Shown here: positions 1-5,130 of the stretch, one piece after another
Layout: each line of letters begins with the position of its first letter
How positions within the stretch are numbered: the first letter of the stretch is position 1
NCBI GenBank assembly: GCA_009776395.1
Contig: WRNX01000066.1
Span: 1-6,973, forward strand
Direction of reading: 5' to 3'
Origin: Lentimicrobiaceae bacterium
GTDB lineage: Bacteria > Bacteroidota > Bacteroidia > Bacteroidales > WCHB1-69
Length of the DNA: 6,973 nt
The notes under the pieces: model-generated
What the model was told of the DNA's origin: nothing
What the model saw: only the letters and a program-made list of their open reading frames with translations
Databases searched by the model: none
Made by a program: the position numbers and the translations under genes

Positions 1-593
1 TCGTCAATTCCATAATTGCTTAATAGATAATCAATATAGTGAAGCATGAGTACATAACCGGTGCATTCATCTCCGTGCATCGTGGAAGAGAAAAGTACTT
101 GAGGTTCTGCCTCGCGTACATTCACGTTTTTACTCAGCACACATGCTAAAAGTTTTCTGTTTTGTACGGATGTACCAAATTCCACCAATTTGCAAATATC
201 GGGGTAATTGTTGGCAAACTCTTCCATGAGCGAATCATACCCCTCATAAGTAGGATAAAAATTCCATTCGGTTCTATTCTTTGCATTTATCTCATCAAAC
301 TCTTTCATATTCAGCTCTTCGGGGGTTAAAACAGGTTTTTCAACAATTTCGTAAGGAATATTTAAAGTTAAAAAATGCTCAAATTCTTCTTTGGTTGTGT
401 ATGCAACAACCTCTTTTCCTTTAACATTGTCAATGGAAAGCATTCGTGTTAGAGTATCTAACAGTGTTCTGTTTTGAATTTCAAATTTGATAATGAGTTC
501 CGGGTGTTTTGTAAAAAGTTGATTTACATCAGTTTGAGAAAATGAAATAATACAAGTGAATAGCGCTAAAATGATAAGTGTAATTTTTTTCAT
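1..593 (-). CDS. M14 family zinc carboxypeptidase, exported, 3' end cut off by window edge
   Basis: Translating down from the ATG at 593-591 gives 197 codons that run off the window at base 1. Residues 1-20 form a classic signal peptide: MKK, then a hydrophobic stretch, ending in FSQ, a common Bacteroidetes cleavage context. Residues 21 to about 110 look like a pro-region. The M14 catalytic domain starts near residue 112 (YPTYEGYDSL), followed by YPDICKLVEFGTS and the zinc-binding HxxE motif as HGDE (H173, E176) in SSTMHGDECTGY. The second zinc histidine, the catalytic glutamate and any C-terminal sorting domain lie outside the window. The family removes C-terminal residues from peptides in the periplasm or outside the cell. 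It lies 152 bp downstream of the phosphatase gene on the same strand and appears to have its own promoter. The family call is firm; substrate specificity cannot be read here. Confidence 0.9.
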   Translation of the reverse strand, partial: MKKITLIILALFTCIISFSQTDVNQLFTKHPELIIKFEIQNRTLLDTLTRMLSIDNVKGKEVVAYTTKEEFEHFLTLNIPYEIVEKPVLTPEELNMKEFDEINAKNRTEWNFYPTYEGYDSLMEEFANNYPDICKLVEFGTSVQNRKLLACVLSKNVNVREAEPQVLFSSTMHGDECTGYVLMLHYIDYLLSNYGID

Positions 594-613
594 TGTTAAT
601 GATTTTAAAGAGG

Positions 614-644
614 CAAATAAACATAAAATTCTCTGAATTGCAAA
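614..644 (-). promoter_or_regulatory. Putative Bacteroidetes-type promoter for the M14 peptidase gene
   Basis: Read on the minus strand, TTTG (644-641) is followed after 19 nt by TTTATTTG (621-614), which matches seven of eight positions of the Bacteroidetes -7 box TAnnTTTG. Spacing is in the usual range, and the expected transcript start leaves a leader of only about 10-15 nt before the ATG at 593. The assignment rests on consensus and position only. Confidence 0.4.
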
Positions 645-745
645 CTGTGGTATCCATAAATTTTTGTACAGCAAGTTAAGACAAAAAACCTTAATCTATT
701 GGAGTTTGTATAATTGAAATGAAATCAATAAGGAATTTACGCTTA

Positions 746-1936
746 TTACATAAATTCCATATAAACTACTTTCATATATTTATCCATCAGGATTTTAGCG
801 AGACGTTGAATAATATTTTTCCGGATTTCAACTTCCACAGGTTGCGATAGATCAATATTGTCGGCATTAATTTTTGTACCTACTAAGATATGTATTTCGT
901 CGCTGTCAATTAACAGTTGGCACATTTGGTCAGCCGGTCCGCGCCCATATTGATAATTTGGATTGATGACATTTGCCAATAGATAAATCACTTTACTTAA
1001 AGTCAAAACTCCTTCGGTTACTAAATCAATACCATCCATTTTCGACATGGGGGGCAAGGTGTGATCAACGATAGGTTCGTCAATAACGGTGCGTTTCAAC
1101 TCTCTGGATATAATTTCGGTAGTTGTGGCGCCGCTTACTACTTTTTTTCCTGCAAAAGATCTTAATTTTTCGGCAAATTCTGGATCTTTTTCTGGATTAA
1201 GCGGAGGACCTGAGCAGATCATTGTTCTTCGCGGTTCTCTGAAATAGATCACTGCACAGGAGAGGTCATCTTTGGGAACATGCAGATCGTTGGCTGCCGC
1301 TTTTTTTACAATCTTTTCCGCTAGTTCAGAAGCAGAAATAGAACTGTTATCGGTAATAATATTTCTAATCTCTTCTCTCAAATTATTTCTTCCCCATCCT
1401 GTAACTAACCCTTTTCCCAGGCCGGATTGAGTAATTCCATCGGAACAGAAAATAATTCTATCTTCCAATTGCGGTTGAAAAGTTACGGTATTTAAGTCTT
1501 GTAATCGGCGGTCGGCAGTAGCATTTTCAAAATGCACTTTTTCCCAGTTAGGTTCCAGCACTCTGTATCCACGCATTACAATAGTTTGAGGATTATCGTA
1601 TTCCAAAATTGTAACTTCATCGGCAATACTGTTGGCATCTACAATGGTGTAGGTGGCATAACTGATATTTCGCTCGCTGCACACGGGCAACGCTTTCATA
1701 ATAATTTCGGCAATAGTGTTTGCCCTTTTGTGTTCAATAGAGAGATTTAGCGCTATGGTGGCAGTTAATGTAGCTAATACATTGGCTTTTACGCCGGAAC
1801 CCATACCATCGGAAAGTACGCATAGTACTCGGTTTTCTTCGGGAATTCGTTTTGAGAGGAAAACATCTCCGCAGATATGCTCGCCATGATGAAAAGTTTG
1901 GTAAACACCAACTTCAACGTGATAATTAGGAGTCAT
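746..1936 (-). CDS. SpoIIE/PP2C-type serine/threonine protein phosphatase, likely hydrogenase-associated
   Basis: This 396-residue soluble protein has no signal peptide or membrane segment. Residues 1 to about 235 form a PP2C/SpoIIE-type metal-dependent phosphatase domain. The metal-site aspartates are recognisable: CGD (D24), SDGMGSG (D43), FCSDGITQSGLG (D166) and PKDDLS (D223, D224). Such enzymes use two Mn2+/Mg2+ ions to dephosphorylate Ser/Thr, classically on STAS-type anti-anti-sigma proteins. Residues about 236-396 form a second, conserved-looking domain (GKKVVSGATTTEIISREL, then DGIDLVTEGVLTLSKV) whose function I do not recognise. There is no N-terminal PAS, GAF or transmembrane sensor, unlike SpoIIE or RsbP. 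From general knowledge, phosphatases with this architecture often neighbour [FeFe]-hydrogenase subunit genes, which fits the divergent hndC-like gene. No partner kinase or STAS protein is visible here. The ATG at 1936-1934 follows an A/T-rich leader (AAATAAACT) without a clear Shine-Dalgarno sequence. Confidence 0.85.
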   Translation of the reverse strand: MTPNYHVEVGVYQTFHHGEHICGDVFLSKRIPEENRVLCVLSDGMGSGVKANVLATLTATIALNLSIEHKRANTIAEIIMKALPVCSERNISYATYTIVDANSIADEVTILEYDNPQTIVMRGYRVLEPNWEKVHFENATADRRLQDLNTVTFQPQLEDRIIFCSDGITQSGLGKGLVTGWGRNNLREEIRNIITDNSSISASELAEKIVKKAAANDLHVPKDDLSCAVIYFREPRRTMICSGPPLNPEKDPEFAEKLRSFAGKKVVSGATTTEIISRELKRTVIDEPIVDHTLPPMSKMDGIDLVTEGVLTLSKVIYLLANVINPNYQYGRGPADQMCQLLIDSDEIHILVGTKINADNIDLSQPVEVEIRKNIIQRLAKILMDKYMKVVYMEFM

Positions 1937-1960
1937 AGTTTATTTATTTAAGATTCGTAA

Positions 1961-1981
1961 TTTTTACTTTTTACTTTTTAC
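1961..1981. repeat. Three tandem copies of TTTTTAC upstream of the phosphatase gene
   Basis: Three perfect, head-to-tail 7-nt units (1961-1967, 1968-1974, 1975-1981), followed by an imperfect TTATTTA. On the coding (minus) strand they read as GTAAAAA units ending 25 nt before the start codon at 1936, inside the probable mRNA leader. The period matches the 7-nt repeat in front of comM, although the unit differs. Confidence 0.75.
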
Positions 1982-1994
1982 TTATTTATTGGGA

Positions 1995-2014
1995 ATCCTT
2001 ATCTATATAAGGAT
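1995..2014 (-). terminator. Stem-loop just after the nucleotidyltransferase stop codon (possible weak terminator)
   Basis: ATCCTTAT (1995-2002) and ATAAGGAT (2007-2014) pair perfectly over 8 bp around a 4-nt loop, starting 3 nt beyond the stop codon at 2018-2020. No U-tract follows on the minus strand (it continues TCCCAATAAATAAG), so it is not a textbook intrinsic terminator. It could instead protect a 3' end or modulate read-through into the phosphatase gene. Confidence 0.35.
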
Positions 2015-2017
2015 GTT

Positions 2018-2341
2018 TCATTTTACTTCAATACTTTCTTGTTCAACATAATATTCTAAAAGTGAGGGACGCAATTTCCAATCTTTCTTAGCGTAAATTT
2101 TAGCACTCACAGATGTGCCATATTTATCACTAATATCAGAGAAAGTATCCCAGTACTTGTCAGAGCCTTCAAAAAAACGTTTTTTCTCTTTATTCAACAA
2201 CACTAACAAATCCCAATCCGAATCCGAATCCGAATCGGTTCGGGCATCGCTATATGCTTGAGAACCGAATAAAATTACCTTTTTACTCGGCAATATTTTT
2301 CGTTTTAATGCCTGAATTTCTATAAATATTTGTGGGTTCAT
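2018..2341 (-). CDS. Small MNT-type nucleotidyltransferase-domain protein, orphan
   Basis: The 107-residue product begins MNPQIFIEIQALKRK and carries the polymerase-beta-like nucleotidyltransferase core: KVILFGSQAYSDART (G26, S27), then a Ser/Asp run, then SDWDLLVLL (D42, D44). The C-terminal part (KIYAKKDW, then LLEYYVEQESIEV) resembles stand-alone nucleotidyltransferase proteins of Bacteroidetes. Relatives act as MntA antitoxins that AMPylate HepT, or as uncharacterised proteins, but no HepT-like gene is adjacent. The frame stays open upstream to 2476. I prefer the ATG at 2341 because family members start just before this core, the upstream 45 codons are AT-rich filler-like sequence, and a perfect -7 box at 2363-2370 would start transcription inside that extension. 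The oddity is a GATTCG repeat (2215-2238) encoding SDSDSD, which lengthens the GS-to-DxD spacing from the usual 10 residues to 14. The biological role is unknown. Confidence 0.75.
   Translation of the reverse strand: MNPQIFIEIQALKRKILPSKKVILFGSQAYSDARTDSDSDSDWDLLVLLNKEKKRFFEGSDKYWDTFSDISDKYGTSVSAKIYAKKDWKLRPSLLEYYVEQESIEVK
2215..2238. repeat. Hexanucleotide tandem repeat inside the nucleotidyltransferase active-site loop
   Basis: AATCCG occurs three times in a row (2215-2232), followed by a one-mismatch copy AATCGG (2233-2238). On the coding strand this is GAT-TCG repeated, giving alternating Asp-Ser directly before the catalytic Asp-Trp-Asp. Gain or loss of units keeps the reading frame. 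Confidence 0.9.
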
Positions 2342-2362
2342 TGAGATAACAATAAAACAGCA

Positions 2363-2370
2363 CAAAAATA
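2363..2370 (-). promoter_or_regulatory. Putative -7 promoter box for the nucleotidyltransferase gene
   Basis: On the minus strand, TATTTTTG (2370-2363) fits TAnnTTTG at all defined positions and lies about 20 nt upstream of the preferred ATG at 2341. No convincing TTG -33 element is seen 17-23 nt further up, so the call is tentative. If real, it excludes the longer open frame starting at 2476 from the protein. Confidence 0.35.
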
Positions 2371-2434
2371 TTATTATTTCGGATATAAATAATCTTTGAT
2401 TTTTAATGATTTTACTCTGGAACATTTTAATTGA

Positions 2435-2469
2435 TTTGTGTGTAATTTTAAAAATTTTATGTTTATTTG
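2435..2469 (+). promoter_or_regulatory. Putative promoter for the hndC-like gene
   Basis: TTTG (2435-2438) is followed after 23 nt by TTTATTTG (2462-2469), seven of eight matches to TAnnTTTG and the same box as proposed for the peptidase gene. Transcription would begin near 2476, giving a leader of about 30 nt before the ATG at 2507. Spacing is at the upper limit, so confidence is modest. Confidence 0.3.
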
Positions 2470-2506
2470 CTGTCATATTTTATATCACACTAAAATTTAA
2501 TATTTT

Positions 2507-4267
2507 ATGCTTCAAATACATATTAAAGTAGGCTTAGGAAGTTGCGGTATCGCAGCCGGAGCGCAAAAAGTTTTCGACACACTGTTAGAAAAATTAGAGA
2601 CAAATCCTAACCTCTTCATCTTAGATAAAACCAATTGCATCGGAGCATGTTATGTTGAGCCATTGGTGCAAGTTAATGATGAAATTTACGGCGAAGTTAC
2701 ACCGGACAAAATGGAACTTATTTTAGACAGTTATCTTCAAAACTCTGGCATTTTACAAGAGTTTTTAGTTTATTCCCCACATGTTGAAGCAAAAGAAGAT
2801 ACTTTTTTTCAAGCACAAACCAAATGGGCATTACGTAATTGTGGCATCATTAATCCGGAAAATATTGAAGAATATGAGGCACGTGATGGGTATATGGCTA
2901 TTAAAAAAGTAGCAGAATGGACTGGTGAACAAATTATTGAAGAGGTTATCAAGAGCGGGCTTCGGGGGCGTGGTGGCGGCGGCTTTCCTGCTGGTTTCAA
3001 GTGGCGCCTAGCCGCCGCGCAGAAAAATACCCCTAAATACATCGTTTGCAATGCTGATGAAGGAGACCCCGGCGCTTTTATGGACCGTTCCATACTTGAA
3101 GGAGACCCACACGGCGTTATTGAAGGGATGCTCATTGCAGCCAAAGCCATCGGCGCATCACAAGGTATCGTGTACTGTCGTGCAGAGTATCCATTGGCTA
3201 TAAAAAGAATAAATATTGCATTAGCCCAAGCACGCGCAAAAAATTATCTCGGTAAAAATGCGTGTGGTATCAATGGTTTCGATTTCGATATTTATGTGAA
3301 AGAGGGAGCCGGTGCATTCGTATGCGGTGAAGAAACCGCATTACTCGCGTCCATTGAAGGAAAAAGAGGAATGCCCAACAAACGCCCTCCCTATCCTGCT
3401 GAAAAAGGATTATGGGGACAACCTACCAACATCAACAATGTAGAAACTTATGTAAATGTGCCGGCTATCATCAGTAGAGGTGCAGAAAAATATGCAGCCA
3501 TAGGAACCGAAAAAGCAAAAGGTACAAAAGTGTTTGCTGTAACAGGAAAGGTAGTTAAATCGGGATTGGTAGAAGTAGCTATGGGAACTCCTATAAGTAA
3601 AGTGATTTTTGATATCTGTGGGGGCGTGCCTAATGGAAAAAAAATAAAAGCCGTGCAATTGGGAGGTCCCTCCGGAGGATGTATCCCTGAAAAATTACTC
3701 AACACCATTATTGACTATGATGAAATCATTAAAACCGGCGCCATTATGGGATCCGGTGGTATGGTAGTGATGGATGAAACCACATGTATGGTGGATGTGG
3801 CAAAGTTTTTCCTCACTTTCACTCAAGGCGAATCGTGCGGAAAATGTACTTTTTGTCGCTTGGGAACTTTGAGAATGTTAGAAATATTAGAAAGAATTAC
3901 AAAAGGCGAAGGAAAAATTGAAGATTTAGATACATTAGAACAATTAGCACACCAAATTATTGCCAACTCCTTATGCGGATTAGGACAATCAGCGCCAAAT
4001 CCCGTACTTTCTACCCTAAAATATTTTAGAGATGAATATGAAGCGCACATTCTTGAAAAACGATGTCCGGCATTACAATGCACTGCATTAATTCATTATG
4101 AAATCATCCCTGAAAAATGTATTGGTTGTCGTTTATGCAAAAAAGCATGTCCAACCGATGCCATTGATGGCGAGTTAAAACAAATTCATAACATTCGCCA
4201 AGAAAATTGTATTCGTTGTGGGGCGTGCTACGAAAAATGCAAGAGTGGGGCGATTAAAAAGATTTAA
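2507..4267 (+). CDS. hndC: HndC/HydB-type NADH-oxidising subunit (NuoF-like) of an [FeFe]-hydrogenase or related bifurcating complex
   Basis: The domain order is that of HydB/HndC. Residues 1 to about 90 are a thioredoxin-like [2Fe-2S] ferredoxin domain (GSCGIAAGA, C13; NCIGACYVEP, C44 and C48). Residues about 115-440 are the NuoF FMN/NADH-binding core, with GLRGRGGGGFPAGFKW (151-166), CNADEGDPGAF (181-191), EGAGAFVCGEETALL (266-280) and GQPTNINNVET (304-314). The NuoF [4Fe-4S] site is ESCGKCTFC plus C490 (C444, C447, C450, C490). The C-terminus is a two-cluster ferredoxin domain (C538, C541, C544, C548; C568, C571, C574, C578). The protein is cytoplasmic. It passes electrons from NADH through FMN and Fe-S clusters to a partner, classically HydA with ferredoxin in electron bifurcation. 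The 586 residues are close to the usual length, so it looks intact. Its HydA and NuoE-like HydC partners are not in the window. pcm follows 45 bp later, so co-transcription is likely. Whether the complex is a hydrogenase or another NADH-dependent enzyme cannot be settled here. Confidence 0.92.
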   Translation: MLQIHIKVGLGSCGIAAGAQKVFDTLLEKLETNPNLFILDKTNCIGACYVEPLVQVNDEIYGEVTPDKMELILDSYLQNSGILQEFLVYSPHVEAKEDTFFQAQTKWALRNCGIINPENIEEYEARDGYMAIKKVAEWTGEQIIEEVIKSGLRGRGGGGFPAGFKWRLAAAQKNTPKYIVCNADEGDPGAFMDRSILEGDPHGVIEGMLIAAKAIGASQGIVYCRAEYPLAIKRINIALAQARAKNYLGKNACGINGFDFDIYVKEGAGAFVCGEETALLASIEGKRGMPNKRPPYPAEKGLWGQPTNINNVETYVNVPAIISRGAEKYAAIGTEKAKGTKVFAVTGKVVKSGLVEVAMGTPISKVIFDICGGVPNGKKIKAVQLGGPSGGCIPEKLLNTIIDYDEIIKTGAIMGSGGMVVMDETTCMVDVAKFFLTFTQGESCGKCTFCRLGTLRMLEILERITKGEGKIEDLDTLEQLAHQIIANSLCGLGQSAPNPVLSTLKYFRDEYEAHILEKRCPALQCTALIHYEIIPEKCIGCRLCKKACPTDAIDGELKQIHNIRQENCIRCGACYEKCKSGAIKKI

Positions 4268-4312
4268 GTTTTTAATGTCTGATTAATCATTAGTTTTTGT
4301 TAATTGAAGTTT

Positions 4313-4954
4313 ATGAACTATATCTTAAAAGGCGCTAAACAAAGATTAATTTTCGAACTTCGAGAAAAAGGAATTACCGATGAAAACGTATTAGCAGCCT
4401 TTGATAAGGTAGAACGCCACAAGTTTATAGAATCTTTTATGCAGGATAAAGCATATAAGGATATTCCATTAAAAATAAAGTTTAACCAAACCATTTCGCA
4501 ACCTTTTACTGTGGCTTTTCAAACCCAATTATTACAAATACAAAAAGAAGAAAAAGTTTTGGAAATTGGTACGGGGTCTGGTTTTCAAGCAGCCATTTTA
4601 AGCGCTATGGACGCAAAAGTTTATACCATTGAACGTCAAGAAGGACTTTATAAAGAAACACAAAAACTTCTTGAAGAAATGGATTATAAAATATTTACTT
4701 TTTTTGGAGATGGTTTTAATGGAATCCCACAATATGAACCATACGATAAAATTATTGTTACCTGCGGCGCCCCAAATATCCCATTATCATTAATTCATCA
4801 ATTAAAAATTAACGGATTGATGGTAATTCCCGTAGGGGAAAATACGCAAAAAATGATTCGCATCACAAAAACAGCAGAAAATGATTTTATTGAAGAAGAA
4901 TTTGGAAATTTTGTTTTTGTACCCATGTTAAAAAATACAAAAACTATTTTCTGA
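4313..4954 (+). CDS. pcm: Protein-L-isoaspartate O-methyltransferase
   Basis: The 213-residue protein matches the PCMT family throughout: an N-terminal helix with RLIFELREKGITDENVL, RHKFIE (35-40), the conserved QTISQPFTVAFQ (59-70), the SAM-binding glycine motif VLEIGTGSGFQAA (82-94), the acidic strand end YTIE (104-107), the DKIIVTCGAP segment (145-154), and the terminal FVPML (202-206). It uses S-adenosylmethionine to methylate isoaspartyl residues in aged proteins, initiating their conversion back to Asp. Length is typical (about 208 residues in E. coli). The frame also contains an in-frame TTG at 4304, but the ATG at 4313 gives the standard family N-terminus and is preferred. It lies 45 bp behind the hndC-like gene and probably shares its transcript. 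Confidence 0.93.
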   Translation: MNYILKGAKQRLIFELREKGITDENVLAAFDKVERHKFIESFMQDKAYKDIPLKIKFNQTISQPFTVAFQTQLLQIQKEEKVLEIGTGSGFQAAILSAMDAKVYTIERQEGLYKETQKLLEEMDYKIFTFFGDGFNGIPQYEPYDKIIVTCGAPNIPLSLIHQLKINGLMVIPVGENTQKMIRITKTAENDFIEEEFGNFVFVPMLKNTKTIF

Positions 4955-4979
4955 GTTATATTTCTGCATTTATTCAATC

Positions 4980-5001
4980 TTTTTGTACATTTTTACAAAA
5001 A
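4980..5001 (+). terminator. AT-rich hairpin downstream of pcm (possible terminator)
   Basis: TTTTTGTA (4980-4987) pairs with TACAAAAA (4994-5001) over 8 bp with a 6-nt loop, 25 nt after the pcm stop. The stem has only two G-C pairs and is followed by A residues on the plus strand, so it is weak. Its T-rich left arm would serve as the tail for minus-strand transcripts. The surrounding 4955-5130 interval is otherwise AT-rich, with only the comM promoter and leader repeat. Confidence 0.3.
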
Positions 5002-5069
5002 AAAGAAGTCATTTTATACTTTTTTAAAAATTTTATCTATTTGAAACTCAAATAAATAAAAAATATTTT

Positions 5070-5102
5070 TTGAGGTTTTGTATCAGAAATAATTTATTTT
5101 CG
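5070..5102 (+). promoter_or_regulatory. Putative Bacteroidetes-type promoter for comM
   Basis: TTG (5070-5072, within TTTTTTG) is followed after 22 nt by TATTTTCG (5095-5102), seven of eight matches to TAnnTTTG. Transcription would begin at about 5108-5110, so the leader would consist almost entirely of the 7-nt repeat at 5111-5130. A second TTG at 5078-5080 gives a spacing of 14 nt, which is too short. Confidence 0.4.
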
Positions 5103-5110
5103 CCGCCAAA

Positions 5111-5130
5111 AATCACTAATCACTAATCAC
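5111..5130. repeat. AATCACT tandem repeat abutting the comM start codon
   Basis: AATCACT (5111-5117), AATCACT (5118-5124) and AATCAC (5125-5130) form 2.9 perfect 7-nt copies that end exactly at the base before the ATG at 5131. They occupy the whole position where a ribosome-binding site would lie. No Shine-Dalgarno-like sequence is present. Confidence 0.85.

Noticed and set aside
2172..2185. A6CGT6 palindrome within the nucleotidyltransferase gene
   Set aside because: It is explained by the codons for Lys-Lys-Arg-Phe-Phe in an AT-rich genome, and the reading frame is intact through it. It is too short to argue for a regulatory site.
2342..2476. N-terminal extension of the nucleotidyltransferase with a hydrophobic stretch that could pass as a membrane segment
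   Set aside because: The extension is AT-rich Ile/Lys/Phe filler, is atypical for this small cytoplasmic family, and overlaps promoter-like boxes for both flanking genes, so the ATG at 2341 is preferred.
2955..2995. Local GC-rich patch in the hndC-like gene as a sign of foreign DNA
   Set aside because: It coincides with the conserved glycine-rich FMN/NADH-binding loop, whose GGN codons force high G content.
2809..3150. Long open frame on the minus strand opposite the hndC-like gene
   Set aside because: Its translation is Ser/Pro/Ala-rich with no recognisable domain, and the plus strand here encodes the highly conserved NuoF FMN/NADH motifs. It is a shadow of that gene.
4272..4299. Possible hairpin TTAATG/CATTAG followed by five T residues between hndC and pcm
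   Set aside because: The stem has at most five Watson-Crick pairs, nearly all A-T, with a 10-nt loop. It is too weak to call a terminator, and the 45-bp gap favours co-transcription.
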